Assembly: GCA_018261615.1 (NCBI GenBank)
Contig: JAGTSE010000008.1
Location: 1 to 64,000 of the forward strand
Direction of reading: 5' to 3'
DNA: 64,000 nt
DNA from: Pseudomonadota bacterium
GTDB taxonomy: Bacteria > Pseudomonadota > Gammaproteobacteria > Enterobacterales > Enterobacteriaceae
Made by a program: the position numbers and the translations under genes. Of this stretch, positions 24,157 to 34,286 are shown in pieces. Within the stretch, counting starts at the first letter, position 1. Every line of letters begins with the position of its first letter. Below the pieces are notes generated by a model. The model had not been told where the DNA came from. It made no database searches and saw only the letters and a list, made by a program, of their open reading frames with translations.

Positions 24157-24396
24157 AATACCTCATCCCAAAGTGGGTCTGCCTGACATCACAATCCACG
24201 TTCTCTTTCGCCATATTCATGGCGCTTTTTTATCATCTGCAAAAGGGAAGGAAAACGTAAAATCTTGAATGTATTTACGAATATAATCAATGTGTTGTGA
24301 GTTAATCAAGCGACAATGAAATCGATTAACCTGAACTTGCTGATTCACCAGGTAAATTTATAGGATTGTAGCGTAAAAAAAGAGAAATTCGCAGTC
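24157..24396. other. Divergent intergenic region between coaE and guaC
   Basis: AT-rich spacer with no supportable gene. It contains a small hairpin with CGCCAT (24209-24214) and ATGGCG (24219-24224) followed by a T run, which would read as a plus-strand terminator although no plus-strand gene precedes it. On the minus strand it would lie in the coaE leader. The remainder shows no clear operator. Confidence 0.4.
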
Positions 24397-24424
24397 TTGC
24401 GCAGCCCTTATTAGCGCGTATGAT
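24397..24424 (+). promoter_or_regulatory. Candidate guaC promoter
   Basis: TTGCGC (24397-24402) and TATGAT (24419-24424) are 16 bases apart, about 55 bases before the guaC ATG. It is the best sigma-70 match in this divergent region. Confidence 0.5.
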
Positions 24425-24479
24425 AGCGTCACTGGAGTTGTGAGTTCGTATTTCCGCCATTAACCCCAGGAATCCGCAC

Positions 24480-25523
24480 ATGCGTATCGAAGAAGATCTG
24501 AAGTTAGGTTTCAAAGACGTTCTTATCCGCCCTAAACGTTCTACCCTTAAAAGCCGTTCCGATGTTGAGCTGGAGCGCGAGTTTACCTTCAAGCATTCTG
24601 GAATGAACTGGTTCGGTGTACCAATTATTGCCGCGAATATGGACTCGGTTGGCACTTTTATGATGGCAAAAGCGCTGGCTTCATTCGACATTCTCACTGC
24701 CGTGCATAAACACTATTCCGTCGAAGACTGGAAGGATTTCATTGCGCGCGAATCTGCGGATGTGCTGCGCCATGTAATGGTTTCCACCGGAACATCTGAC
24801 GCCGATTTTGATAAAACAAAACAGATCCTTGCGCTGCATCCCGCGCTGAATTTTGTCTGTATTGATGTGGCGAATGGCTATTCCGAGCATTTTGTACAGT
24901 TTGTTGCGAAAGCGCGTGAAGCCTGGCCGAGTAAAACCATCTGCGCCGGTAACGTTGTGACGGGTGAAATGTGTGAAGAACTGATCCTCTCCGGCGCCGA
25001 TATCGTTAAAGTGGGTATTGGCCCGGGTTCTGTCTGCACCACGCGCGTGAAAACCGGCGTTGGCTATCCGCAGCTTTCTGCGGTGATCGAATGTGCTGAT
25101 GCTGCGCATGGCCTGGGTGGTCAGATTGTCAGCGATGGCGGTTGCACCGTTCCTGGCGACGTAGCGAAAGCCTTCGGCGGCGGTGCAGATTTCGTTATGT
25201 TGGGCGGTATGCTGGCAGGACATGAAGAGAGCGGCGGTACCGTGGTTGAAGAGAACGGTGAAAAATTCATGCTGTTCTATGGCATGAGCTCTGAATCTGC
25301 AATGAATCGCCACGTTGGCGGCGTTGCCGGTTACCGTGCTGCAGAAGGCAAAACCGTCAAGCTGGCGTTGCGTGGACCCGTAGATAATACTGCGCGCGAC
25401 ATTTTGGGCGGTCTGCGCTCGGCCTGTACCTACGTTGGCGCGTCTCGTCTGAAAGAACTGACCAAACGCACTACCTTTATTCGCGTTCAGGAGCAGGAAA
25501 ACCGCGTTTTCAATAGCCTGTAA
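24480..25523 (+). CDS. guaC: GuaC, GMP reductase
   Basis: It converts GMP to IMP with NADPH and release of ammonia, returning guanine nucleotides to the purine pool. It is an IMP dehydrogenase-type barrel lacking CBS domains. The active-site loop [10 protein letters not shown] with the catalytic cysteine lies near residue 186, and the phosphate-binding region DGGCTVPGD and [11 protein letters not shown] lie near 219-250. Length 347 equals E. coli. ATG is preceded by AGGAAT. Confidence 0.97.
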   Translation: MRIEEDLKLGFKDVLIRPKRSTLKSRSDVELEREFTFKHSGMNWFGVPIIAANMDSVGTFMMAKALASFDILTAVHKHYSVEDWKDFIARESADVLRHVMVSTGTSDADFDKTKQILALHPALNFVCIDVANGYSEHFVQFVAKAREAWPSKTICAGNVVTGEMCEELILSGADIVKVGIGPGSVCTTRVKTGVGYPQLSAVIECADAAHGLGGQIVSDGGCTVPGDVAKAFGGGADFVMLGGMLAGHEESGGTVVEENGEKFMLFYGMSSESAMNRHVGGVAGYRAAEGKTVKLALRGPVDNTARDILGGLRSACTYVGASRLKELTKRTTFIRVQEQENRVFNSL

Positions 25524-25531
25524 TCGCTAAA

Positions 25532-25556
25532 CAGGCGCTGCGTTATACCGCGCCTG
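25532..25556. terminator. Inverted repeat between guaC and hofC
   Basis: CAGGCGC (25532-25538) and GCGCCTG (25550-25556) form a seven-base stem between two convergent genes. There is no T run on either side, so termination may be weak or factor-assisted. Confidence 0.35.
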
Positions 25557-25559
25557 CGC

Positions 25560-26762
25560 TCACCCCGCACTGCTCATCGCATCTCCCAGATGGAAGATGG
25601 GCAGGTACATTGCCACAACCAGCACCCCGATAATCAACCCTGTCACTACCAGCAACAACGGCTCAAGCACGGCTGCCAGACCATCTGCCTGACGCTGAGT
25701 TTGTTCGCTGTGATGCTGCGCCAGGTTGTACAGCATCGTATCCAGCGCGCCGGAAACCTCGCCTGTGCGAATCAACTGAATACACAGCGTCGGGAATTCA
25801 CCGCTTTCTTTCAGGGCGGTAGCTATCGACATGCCCTGAGTTATCTCCTGATGCGCACGTTGCAGGATATCGCGCCAGTAAGGGCAGGTAAGCGTCTCCT
25901 GGACACTTTCCAGACCCTGCAAAAAGGCGATACCCGCACGCTGCGTCAGCGACAGGACGGTAAATATCTGGCTGAGCCTCTGCCCGCGTATCAACTGACC
26001 CATTACTGGAGTGGCCAGTAGCAGTCGCTGTCGGTAACGAAGCCAGCCGGGGTGATGACGTAGTGATCTAATGACGCCGAGTACCAGCGTCGTAAATACT
26101 ATCAACGGCAGGGCACAGCGCTGCATAACGTCAGCAGTGGCAATGACACCCCGCGTGAGCGCCGGAAGTGGTGTGTTAAATGTCTGGTAGATGGCCGAGA
26201 ACTCAGGTAATACCAGATATATCATTGCCAGCACTACTGCTGCCGTTAGAGAGAGGATGATCAGCGGATAGCGAAGTGCTTTTTTCACTTTCAACGCCAG
26301 TTCCCTTTGCGCTTGCTGCTGGCTGACGAGCTTGAAGCAGCACTCATCCAGTTTACCGGTTAACTCGCCGGTGCGAATCATCGCCAGCCAGAGCGGAGGA
26401 AACACATCAGGCCACTGGCGTAGCGCAGCCGAAAATGTTTCCCCCTGCTCCAGCGTTTGTGCAATCTGACGCAACAGCGCCTGCCACTGTCTGGCGGGAT
26501 GTTGCCCTGCCAGCAGTTGTAACCCTTCCGGTAATGTCAGACCGGCCTGCAGAAGAGTAGCAAGTTGCTGCAAAACAGAGCATCCATGCTCCGCTTGCCA
26601 GAGCGCGCGACGTACCGGACAGCGTTTCAACGTCAGCAGATGGATTTGCCGCTGATGCAATAGCAACACCACGCTGTCGCGATTTTCGTTCCAGTGCGTA
26701 CCGCTTTGCAGGGTGCCGCTGTTATCAAGCCCGGACCACAGCCAAAGGTGTTTATTCGCCAT
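25560..26762 (-). CDS. hofC: HofC, type IV pilus-like assembly membrane protein (PilC/GspF family)
   Basis: An inner-membrane platform protein of the type II secretion / type IV pilus class with two repeated domains. TGELTGKLDECC near 142 and TGEVSGALDTM near 330 are the repeated motifs, and hydrophobic segments lie near 165-190, 210-235 and 370-395. I start at ATG 26762 (MANKHLWLW), giving 400 residues as in E. coli and overlapping the hofB end by 11 bases; the longer 411-residue frame is not needed. The N-terminal third is strongly diverged from E. coli. Confidence 0.9.
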   Translation of the reverse strand: MANKHLWLWSGLDNSGTLQSGTHWNENRDSVVLLLHQRQIHLLTLKRCPVRRALWQAEHGCSVLQQLATLLQAGLTLPEGLQLLAGQHPARQWQALLRQIAQTLEQGETFSAALRQWPDVFPPLWLAMIRTGELTGKLDECCFKLVSQQQAQRELALKVKKALRYPLIILSLTAAVVLAMIYLVLPEFSAIYQTFNTPLPALTRGVIATADVMQRCALPLIVFTTLVLGVIRSLRHHPGWLRYRQRLLLATPVMGQLIRGQRLSQIFTVLSLTQRAGIAFLQGLESVQETLTCPYWRDILQRAHQEITQGMSIATALKESGEFPTLCIQLIRTGEVSGALDTMLYNLAQHHSEQTQRQADGLAAVLEPLLLVVTGLIIGVLVVAMYLPIFHLGDAMSSAG

Positions 26763-28140
26763 CCGGAAAACCCAGGATGCGTACCAGCTCGTCAAAGGTG
26801 GTCAACCCTTGTTCCACGGCTTGGCAGCCATGCTCAAACAGCGTGGTCATGCCACTCTGCCGCGCCAGTAGTCCAATCTCTTCCGCACCTATATTGCCAG
26901 CAATGGCCTGACGTATTTCCGGTGTGATGGCGAGGACTTCAAACAGTGCCAGTCGCCCGTAAAAACCGTGATAGCACTGTTCACAGCCTTCGGCCCGCCA
27001 ACGCGGCAGCGGACGAGGCCACAGCGTACCGGGAAGATGGATATTCTCCATAGCAAGTTTTCGGCAGTGCGGGCAGAGTTTACGCACCAGACGTTGCGAC
27101 ACCACCAGCGACAGTGCCGAGGAGATCATCCAGCGGGCAACACCCATTTGTTGAATGCGTACCAGCGTTTCGCTGGTGGAGTTGGTGTGCAATGTTGACA
27201 GTACCAGATGTCCGGTCTGGGAGGCTTTTATCGCGATTTCGGCGGTTTCACCATCGCGAATTTCGCCAATCATGATGATGTCCGGATCCTGGCGTAACAG
27301 CGCGCGCAATACGCTCTGAAAGGTCAGCCCGCTGCGCGGATTGATTTGTGTCTGTGTTAGCCCGGCGAGCGGGATCTCTACGGGATCTTCCACGCTGGCA
27401 ATGTTAACTTCTGGTTTATTTCGCGCCTGCAATGCGCTGTACAGCGTGACGGTTTTACCGCTGCCTGTTGGGCCAGTAACCAGCAACAATCCTTGTGGCT
27501 GCGCCAGTGCGGTGGCAAACAGAGCTCGCTGTTGGTCGGTCATTCCCAGCACTTCCAGTTCCAGCGGTTGGTTAACCTGATGCAGCAGGCGCAGGACCAC
27601 TTTCTCTCCGTGACGACAGGGGAGAGTGGCAATGCGAAACGAGATCGATTGCCCGCCAATTTCCTGACTGAACTGACCATCTTGTGGTAAACGGTGCTCA
27701 GCGATGTCGAGATTGCCGAGCACTTTTAGCCTTGCGGTCAGCGTGCTGGCGAGCGTGCCGGGCAGAGGCGAAAGTGGATGCAGCACGCCATCGACGCGCA
27801 GACGAATGGTATAGTGCGTTTCACCGGGCTCAAAATGGATATCTGAAGCACATAGCATCAGCGCTTGTTGAAGCGTATGTTCAACGATCTCCATCGCGGC
27901 GGTACTGCTCTCTTCCTGTACCACTGGCACCACGGTTTGCGCTTTCATCTGCAAATGTTTATCCATTTGCTCTGGCGTCCAGCAGCGAATATCGACACGC
28001 TTCTGGGCGGCAAAAGTGAGTGATTCCATTAATTCGGTGCTGGGTGTTTCAACCACAGCAATCGTTAAGAGATCGTTTTCGCTTTTGAGTACGACCGCAT
28101 TATGGCGCTGGCATAGCGCACTGAGTTTATCGGGTTGCAT
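26752..28140 (-). CDS. hofB: HofB, GspE/PilB-type secretion ATPase
   Basis: The cytoplasmic ATPase for the pilin-like system, 462 residues. It shows Walker A GPTGSGKTVTLYS near 224, the Asp box around SVEDPVEIP near 248, Walker B QDPDIIMIGEIRDGETAEIA near 284, the His box GHLVLSTLHTNS near 310 and a zinc-type pair CPHCRK and CEQC near 345-380. It lies between ppdD and hofC in an apparent operon, nine bases after ppdD. Confidence 0.93.
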   Translation of the reverse strand: MQPDKLSALCQRHNAVVLKSENDLLTIAVVETPSTELMESLTFAAQKRVDIRCWTPEQMDKHLQMKAQTVVPVVQEESSTAAMEIVEHTLQQALMLCASDIHFEPGETHYTIRLRVDGVLHPLSPLPGTLASTLTARLKVLGNLDIAEHRLPQDGQFSQEIGGQSISFRIATLPCRHGEKVVLRLLHQVNQPLELEVLGMTDQQRALFATALAQPQGLLLVTGPTGSGKTVTLYSALQARNKPEVNIASVEDPVEIPLAGLTQTQINPRSGLTFQSVLRALLRQDPDIIMIGEIRDGETAEIAIKASQTGHLVLSTLHTNSTSETLVRIQQMGVARWMISSALSLVVSQRLVRKLCPHCRKLAMENIHLPGTLWPRPLPRWRAEGCEQCYHGFYGRLALFEVLAITPEIRQAIAGNIGAEEIGLLARQSGMTTLFEHGCQAVEQGLTTFDELVRILGFPDGE

Positions 28141-28149
28141 TGGCGCTCC

Positions 28150-28584
28150 TTACTTGCCGGTCCGGAAAACATCTTCACAAGCCTGCTGGAGCGAGCTGTC
28201 TGCCTGAATGTTGCAACTGCGCGCCCAGCCCTGCATTCCGTCGGCGTTGCTCCACTGCGGCGTCATTACCACGCTCAGCCCATTCAGGCTCTCCTGTCCA
28301 GACAGCGAGACCACGCCTTTTGTTACGCTCATCGTCGAAACATAGCGGGTTGTGGTGGGGGACGGTATACCGTTGCTGCTGGCATCGCAGTTATCCACGC
28401 CGCCACGATCCAGCGCGCAAAGTTCAACGGCCGTACGGTACGGAATAAACGTTTGCAGCATGTCAGTGAGGGCGGCTTTACGCAGGTAGTTTTGGTAGGC
28501 GGGAATGCCGATGGCGCTCAGGATCGCAATGATGCCAATCACCACCATCAGTTCGATTAAAGTAAATCCTTGTTGTCGTTTCAT
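28150..28584 (-). CDS. ppdD: PpdD, type IV major prepilin
   Basis: A prepilin of 144 residues with a short basic leader MKRQQG and the cleavage/methylation motif G-FTLIELMVV, followed by the hydrophobic helix. The mature protein has cysteines in the ELCALDRGGVDNCD and RSCNIQADSSLQQACED regions that can form two disulfides, as in E. coli PpdD. It heads the ppdD-hofB-hofC operon; the prepilin peptidase is not in this window. In E. coli laboratory strains the system is normally silent. Confidence 0.94.
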   Translation of the reverse strand: MKRQQGFTLIELMVVIGIIAILSAIGIPAYQNYLRKAALTDMLQTFIPYRTAVELCALDRGGVDNCDASSNGIPSPTTTRYVSTMSVTKGVVSLSGQESLNGLSVVMTPQWSNADGMQGWARSCNIQADSSLQQACEDVFRTGK

Positions 28585-28724
28585 TAAACAGCTCCTTATG
28601 CAGAGCCGTCACTGTGTCAGCACATGAATCGGTGGACGAGGGGCAAAAATGATTTTGTGATAATGACTTCCGGCATTTTTAACGCTTTTGCAACGTGTCG
28701 TATTATTTGTGGAAGGGCGTTCGC

Positions 28725-28745
28725 AAAAACGGGCCTGTGGCCCGT
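28725..28745 (-). terminator. nadC terminator
   Basis: Read on the minus strand, ACGGGCC and GGCCCGT (28739-28745 and 28729-28735) form a perfect seven-base stem with a three-base loop followed by TTTTTGCG. It lies just past the nadC stop and separates nadC from the downstream ppdD operon. Confidence 0.8.
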
Positions 28746-28763
28746 CTCTTTGTTAGAGGTGAT

Positions 28764-29690
<927 letters not shown>

Positions 29691-29786
29691 TTAGGCGATG
29701 TCCTGTTCGGGAGACCATTATGGGGCACCGCCCGGACATGCTACTCTGAAGCGTGTTTTAGCACCATCCTCTTAAAGGAGTTCCTT

Positions 29787-30350
29787 ATGCCGTTACGCAA
29801 GGGGTGGCTGGTGGAAGCGCGGCACATGCCGTCTCCCCATTTTGATTGCCGCCCGGACGATGAACAGCCTTCACTGCTGGTGGTACATAATATTAGCCTG
29901 CCGCCCGGCAAATTTGGCGGCCCGTGGATAGATGCGTTGTTCACCGGTACGCTCAAACCCGATGCTGATCCATTTTTCGCCGAAATTGTTCATCTACGAG
30001 TTTCCGCGCACTGCCTGATCCGCCGTGATGGCGAGGTTGTGCAATATGTGCCTTTCGATAAACGCGCCTGGCATGCAGGCGTATCCTCTTATCATGGTCG
30101 GGAACGCTGCAATGATTTCTCGATTGGGATCGAGCTTGAAGGCACCGATAATCTGCCGTATACCGACGAGCAGTATCAGCAACTGGCGGCGGTGACGCGA
30201 ACACTCATTGAGCTTTATCCGTCGATTGCCAACAATATGACCGGCCACAGCGATATTGCGCCGCAACGGAAAACCGATCCCGGACCGGCTTTCGACTGGG
30301 CCAGATTCCGTGCGCTGGTCGCCGGCTCGTCAGAAAAGGAGATGCCATGA
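29787..30350 (+). CDS. ampD: AmpD, 1,6-anhydro-MurNAc-L-alanine amidase
   Basis: A cytoplasmic zinc amidase of peptidoglycan recycling that cuts anhydro-muropeptides; its loss derepresses AmpC beta-lactamase where ampR-ampC is present. Zinc ligands fit His in LLVVHNIS (about 34), His in MTGHSDIAP (about 154) and Asp in [11 protein letters not shown] (about 164). ATG 29787 follows an AAAGGAG site. It is 187 residues, slightly longer than E. coli, with a diverged N-terminus and tail. It overlaps ampE by four bases. Confidence 0.95.
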   Translation: MPLRKGWLVEARHMPSPHFDCRPDDEQPSLLVVHNISLPPGKFGGPWIDALFTGTLKPDADPFFAEIVHLRVSAHCLIRRDGEVVQYVPFDKRAWHAGVSSYHGRERCNDFSIGIELEGTDNLPYTDEQYQQLAAVTRTLIELYPSIANNMTGHSDIAPQRKTDPGPAFDWARFRALVAGSSEKEMP

Positions 30351-31201
30351 CGTTATTCACCATGCTGCTGGTGCTGGCAGCAGAACGGCTGTTTAAACTG
30401 GGGGAGCACTGGCAACTGGATCATAGGCTGGAAGTGCTGTTCCGGCGAGTTAAGCATTACTCGATGTTCCGTACGCTGTTGATGACAGTGCTGGCGATGC
30501 TGGTGACCTTCCTGATCCTGCGTGCGCTGCTGGGATTGTTTTTCAACGTACCGTTGTTGGTGGTCTGGATCCTGATTGGCGTGTTATGCATTGGCGCGGG
30601 TAAGGTGCGTCTGCATTACCACGCTTACCTGAAGGCGGCAGCACACAATGACAGTCATGCCCATAATGCGATGGCGAATGAGTTAACACTGATACATGGC
30701 ATGCCGCCAGGATGCAATGAGCGTGAGTTTTTACGCGAACTGCAAAACGCGCTGGTATGGATCAACTTCCGCTTTTATCTGGCCCCGCTGTTCTGGTTTA
30801 TTGTTGGCGCATACTGGGGGCCGGTGCTGTTGGCAGGTTATGCGTTTTTGCGTGCCTGGCAGTCGTGGTTGGCGCGTTACCAGACGCCTAACGAACGCCA
30901 GCAGTCAGGAATTGACGCCATTTTACATGTGTTGGACTGGGTGCCTGTCAGGCTGGCTGGCGTGGTGTATGCGCTGGTTGGGCACGGCGAAAAGGCGTTG
31001 CCTGCATGGTTTGCTTCCCTTGGGGACGGCCATACATCGCAATACCAGGTGCTGACACGACTCGCACAGTTCTCACTGGCGCGCGAGCCGCATCTGGACA
31101 AAGTCGAAACGCCGAAAGCAGCGGTGTCGATGGCGAAAAAAACCTCGCTGGTGCTGGTCGTTGTGGTCGCGTTGTTGACGATTTACGGCACGCTGATCTG
31201 A
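30347..31201 (+). CDS. ampE: AmpE, inner-membrane regulatory protein
   Basis: A membrane protein of 284 residues, the E. coli length, with hydrophobic segments near residues 3-15, 45-85, 148-170 and 262-282. AmpE is co-transcribed with ampD; its exact role is unclear, but it has been linked to sensing in the beta-lactamase induction pathway. The [21 protein letters not shown] region near 143 is typical. ATG overlaps the ampD stop (ATGA), and a strong terminator follows. Confidence 0.93.
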   Translation: MTLFTMLLVLAAERLFKLGEHWQLDHRLEVLFRRVKHYSMFRTLLMTVLAMLVTFLILRALLGLFFNVPLLVVWILIGVLCIGAGKVRLHYHAYLKAAAHNDSHAHNAMANELTLIHGMPPGCNEREFLRELQNALVWINFRFYLAPLFWFIVGAYWGPVLLAGYAFLRAWQSWLARYQTPNERQQSGIDAILHVLDWVPVRLAGVVYALVGHGEKALPAWFASLGDGHTSQYQVLTRLAQFSLAREPHLDKVETPKAAVSMAKKTSLVLVVVVALLTIYGTLI

Positions 31202-31244
31202 TTGCGTGCCGCAGTTTTACTGATTATCCGCATTATCCGCAGCC

Positions 31245-31273
31245 GGGATGCCAAAATAAGGCATCCCGTTTTC
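31245..31273 (+). terminator. ampDE terminator
   Basis: GGGATGCC (31245-31252) and GGCATCCC (31260-31267) form a perfect eight-base stem with a seven-base loop, followed by GTTTTCTT. It lies about 45 bases after the ampE stop. Confidence 0.8.
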
Positions 31274-31416
31274 TTGTCAGCGAATCGTTTCCAGGAGGGT
31301 ATGGCGATCAGGATTGCGCCCATTAGCAGGCCGGTAACTGCATCAATCACACAAATAGACAGCCGCAATATGCTAACCAGCGCCGGAGCGAAACCAAGGT
31401 AACGTTGTGGTAACAC
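31268..31416 (-). pseudogene. Possible relic of a GPH-family sugar:cation symporter
   Basis: Minus-strand translation gives about 49 residues reading RYLGFAPALVSILRLS, then ICVIDAVTGLLMGAIL. This resembles the early membrane segment of melibiose-type (GPH) symporters, where a phrase like R-x-x-DAVTDPLMG is conserved. After that the similarity stops at the ampE terminator, so at most a scrap remains. From memory, Salmonella carries a transporter gene between ampE and aroP, which would explain a relic here. Similarity was judged by eye only. Confidence 0.35.
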
Positions 31417-31444
31417 CCCTTACCTGAGCAGAGAAAGGGGTGTT
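31412..31444. terminator. Perfect inverted repeat after aroP
   Basis: AACACCCCTT (31412-31421) and AAGGGGTGTT (31435-31444) form a perfect ten-base stem with a 13-base loop, beside the aroP stop. No long T run follows on the minus strand, so it may need help to terminate. Confidence 0.55.
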
Positions 31445-31454
31445 CAGACAAGGA

Positions 31455-32825
31455 TTAACTGGCTTTTACGGTTTTTGCACTTTTCTGTTTCAACAGATAG
31501 CCGACACCCAGCACAGCAACCCATACCGGGATCAGATACACCGAAATTCCCATACCAGGCGTCATCAGCATGATCACCAGCACTGCGGCCATAAACAGCA
31601 GGCAGATCCAGTTACCCAGCGGATAGAACAGCGCCGGGAAGCGAGGCGTCACGCCCTGCAACTGTTTTGCACGACGGAAACGCATATGTGCCAGGCTGAT
31701 CATCGCCCAGTTGATTACCAGCGCGGAAACCACCAGCGCCATCAGCAGACCGAATGCCGATTCCGGTGCGAAGTAGTTGATCAGCACACACAACGCGGTA
31801 AAGAGCGCGGAAGTCAGGATAGTGTTCACTGGTACGCCGCGTTTATCAACTTTTTGCAGCATTTTTGGCGCGTTGCCCTGCTTCGCCAGGCCAAACAGCA
31901 TACGGCTATTGCAGTAAACGCAACTGTTATAAACAGAGAGGGCGGCTGTCAGCACCACAACGTTCAGCGCGTTGGCGACGAAGGTGTCACCCAGTTCGTG
32001 GAAAATCAGCACAAACGGGCTGGTATCTGCCGTTACACGGGTCCACGGCATCAGCGAGAGCAGCACCGCCAGTGAGCCAACATAGAAAATCAGGATACGA
32101 TAGATAACCTGGTTGGTGGCTTTGGGAATGCTCTGTTCCGGATTATCGGCCTCTGCGGCGGTGATCCCCACCAGCTCAAGGCCGCCAAACGAGAACATAA
32201 TGATCGCCATCATCATCACCAGTCCACCGATACCATGTGGCAGGAAGCCGCCCTGTTCCCACAGGTTACGTACAGTCGCCTGCGGACCAGCGCTACCGCT
32301 AAACAGCAGCCAGCCGCCGAAAATGATCATGGCGACAACTGCGAATACCTTAATAATGGCAAACCAGAACTCCATCTCACCAAACACTTTCACGTTGGTC
32401 AGGTTGATGGCGTTAATGATGACAAAGAAGGCCGCAGCAGAGACCCAGGTCGGGATTTCCGGCCACCAGAACTGAATATACTTCCCGACCGCGGTCAGTT
32501 CCGCCATCGCCACCAGCACATACAGCACCCAGTAGTTCCAGCCAGAAGCAAAACCGGCAAAGTCACCCCAATACTTGTAAGCAAAGTGACTAAATGAACC
32601 GGCTACCGGCTCTTCTACGACCATTTCGCCCAACTGACGCATGATCAGAAAGGCGATAAAACCTGCAATGGCGTAGCCCAGAATAATACCGGGACCGGCG
32701 GATTGAATGACCGATGCGCTGCCCAGAAAAAGGCCAGTCCCAATAGCGCCACCCAGCGCAATAAGCTGAATATGGCGGTTCTTAAGGCCGCGCTTTAGCT
32801 GATCGCCGTGCTGTTGACCTTCCAT
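31455..32825 (-). CDS. aroP: AroP, general aromatic amino acid permease
   Basis: An inner-membrane APC-family transporter for Phe, Tyr and Trp with twelve membrane segments. It starts with NRHIQLIALGGAIGTGLFLG, the APC helix-1 signature, and contains GGLELVGITAAEADNPEQSIP near 205. I start at ATG 32825, which lies seven bases after a GAGG site and gives MEGQQHGDQLKRGL; ATG 32828 is one codon earlier. The longer 508-residue frame runs through the promoter and is rejected. Two TyrR-type boxes lie upstream, fitting known repression of aroP by TyrR. Confidence 0.95.
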   Translation of the reverse strand: MEGQQHGDQLKRGLKNRHIQLIALGGAIGTGLFLGSASVIQSAGPGIILGYAIAGFIAFLIMRQLGEMVVEEPVAGSFSHFAYKYWGDFAGFASGWNYWVLYVLVAMAELTAVGKYIQFWWPEIPTWVSAAAFFVIINAINLTNVKVFGEMEFWFAIIKVFAVVAMIIFGGWLLFSGSAGPQATVRNLWEQGGFLPHGIGGLVMMMAIIMFSFGGLELVGITAAEADNPEQSIPKATNQVIYRILIFYVGSLAVLLSLMPWTRVTADTSPFVLIFHELGDTFVANALNVVVLTAALSVYNSCVYCNSRMLFGLAKQGNAPKMLQKVDKRGVPVNTILTSALFTALCVLINYFAPESAFGLLMALVVSALVINWAMISLAHMRFRRAKQLQGVTPRFPALFYPLGNWICLLFMAAVLVIMLMTPGMGISVYLIPVWVAVLGVGYLLKQKSAKTVKAS

Positions 32826-32870
32826 CATGAAACCTCGTGTGTGGTTATTATGTTTACGCTGTCGTTTGCG

Positions 32871-32910
32871 TGTAAGAAATAAATTCCATTTTTGTATTTT
32901 ATTGTTTACG
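32871..32910 (-). promoter_or_regulatory. Candidate pair of TyrR boxes for aroP
   Basis: TyrR sites follow TGTAAA-N6-TTTACA. The stretch 32871-32888 reads TGTAAG-AAATAA-ATTCCA, and 32893-32910, read on the minus strand, is CGTAAA-CAATAA-AATACA. Each box is imperfect, but their centres are 22 bases apart, about two helical turns, as expected for cooperating TyrR boxes. They lie about 45-85 bases upstream of the aroP start. Confidence 0.5.
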
Positions 32911-33312
32911 AATTGCAGACGTGATTTTTCACTTGGCTCTTTCGTAGTGCCAAGAATAGTGGTAAGTGCGCGTGAATGCATCTGCTTTATGAAGCGATGA
33001 TGACGATTGATGAAAAAGAAACCGCTTGCCAGTACCCCAACTACTCCCTTCTCGATCGTTTGTTTTATTTTTATGCAAATTAAGTGAATAAAAAATCATA
33101 AATGAATCAACTGAATCGGTTCAAATGTCTTAGTCAGCGTTTCAGGAAAGTTAAAACTGCCTCTTTCGAGGTAAATGGGACATTTGTGCAAGGTTACATT
33201 TTTGAAACGTCATTTCTGTATGATTGTTAAAATGTGCGTGGTTTCCTGATTTCAATCAAAACCTGTATGGACAGGAGGTGAATACTTTGTTACTTTAGCG
33301 TCAAGAACGTGA
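32911..33312. other. Divergent regulatory region between aroP and pdhR
   Basis: About 400 bases with no supportable gene, AT-rich around 33050-33250. It must carry the pdhR-aceEF promoter, and the stretch at 33230-33300 resembles the E. coli pdh promoter region as I recall it. I could not fix one convincing -35/-10 pair by eye. Confidence 0.45.
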
Positions 33313-33329
33313 AATTGGTAAGACCAATT
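33313..33329 (+). promoter_or_regulatory. PdhR operator
   Basis: AATTGGTAAGACCAATT is a perfect 7-3-7 palindrome matching the known PdhR site (ATTGGT-N3-ACCAAT). It lies about 30 bases before pdhR. PdhR bound here represses pdhR-aceE-aceF-lpd until pyruvate releases it. Confidence 0.9.
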
Positions 33330-33359
33330 TACTCCGGCGAATGGCAGAGACAGGGAACC

Positions 33360-34124
33360 ATGGCCTACAGCAAAATCCGCCAACCAAAACTTTCCGATGT
33401 GATTGAGCAGCAACTGGAGTTTTTGATTCTCGAAGGGACTTTACGTCCCGGTGAAAAACTTCCTCCAGAGCGCGAACTGGCGAAACAGTTCGATGTTTCT
33501 CGTCCTTCACTGCGCGAGGCCATTCAGCGCCTCGAAGCGAAAGGCCTGCTCCTTCGTCGCCAGGGTGGCGGGACTTTTGTCCAGAGCAGTCTGTGGCAGA
33601 GCTTCAGCGATCCGCTGGTAGAGCTGCTCAACGATCATCCCGAATCCCAATTTGACCTGCTTGAAACCCGCCATGCACTAGAAGGCATAGCGGCTTATTA
33701 CGCAGCGCTGCGCAGCACAGATGAAGACAAAGCGCGTATCAGCGAGCTGCACCAGGCGATTGAGCTGGCGCAGCAGTCCGGGGATTTGGACGCGGAGTCC
33801 CGCGCTGTCGTGCAGTATCAAATTGCCGTAACCGAAGCGGCGCACAATGTCGTGCTGCTTCATTTGCTACGCTGCATGGAGCCCATGTTGGCGCAAAACG
33901 TCCGGCATAACTTCGAATTGCTGTACGCACGCCGGGAGATGCTCCCGCTGGTCAGCAACCATCGCTCAAGTATTTTCACAGCGATCATGGCCGGGCAGCC
34001 GGAAGAGGCGCGTGAAGCGTCACACCGCCACCTGGCGTTTATCGAAGAGATTTTGCTGGACAGAAGCCGTGAGCAGAGCCGTCGTGAACGCTCGCTGCGT
34101 CGGTTAGAGCAGAGAAAGAATTAA
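33360..34124 (+). CDS. pdhR: PdhR, pyruvate-sensing GntR-family repressor
   Basis: A 254-residue FadR-subfamily regulator with an N-terminal winged helix ([20 protein letters not shown], then [20 protein letters not shown] near 35-55) and a C-terminal all-helical FCD domain that binds pyruvate. I start at ATG 33360 ([11 protein letters not shown]), matching the E. coli length; the longer frame from 33309 would run through the operator. It is the first gene of the pyruvate dehydrogenase operon and represses it through the palindrome at 33313-33329. Confidence 0.97.
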   Translation: MAYSKIRQPKLSDVIEQQLEFLILEGTLRPGEKLPPERELAKQFDVSRPSLREAIQRLEAKGLLLRRQGGGTFVQSSLWQSFSDPLVELLNDHPESQFDLLETRHALEGIAAYYAALRSTDEDKARISELHQAIELAQQSGDLDAESRAVVQYQIAVTEAAHNVVLLHLLRCMEPMLAQNVRHNFELLYARREMLPLVSNHRSSIFTAIMAGQPEEAREASHRHLAFIEEILLDRSREQSRRERSLRRLEQRKN

Positions 34125-34286
34125 GATTTTCTGGCGCAGTTTGTGCCGGAAGAGTTGTAACACCAGCGCCAAACTTTAAAGCGCGGCAACTAAACGCAGA
34201 ACCTGTCTTATTGTGTCTTTTTCGAAGGGCTCAATGGGACAGGTTCCAGACAAATCAACGTATTAGATAGATAAGGAATACCCCCC

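Noticed and set aside
32826..32981. 52-residue N-terminal extension of AroP
   Set aside because: It covers the TyrR-box and promoter region and adds residues not found in the family.
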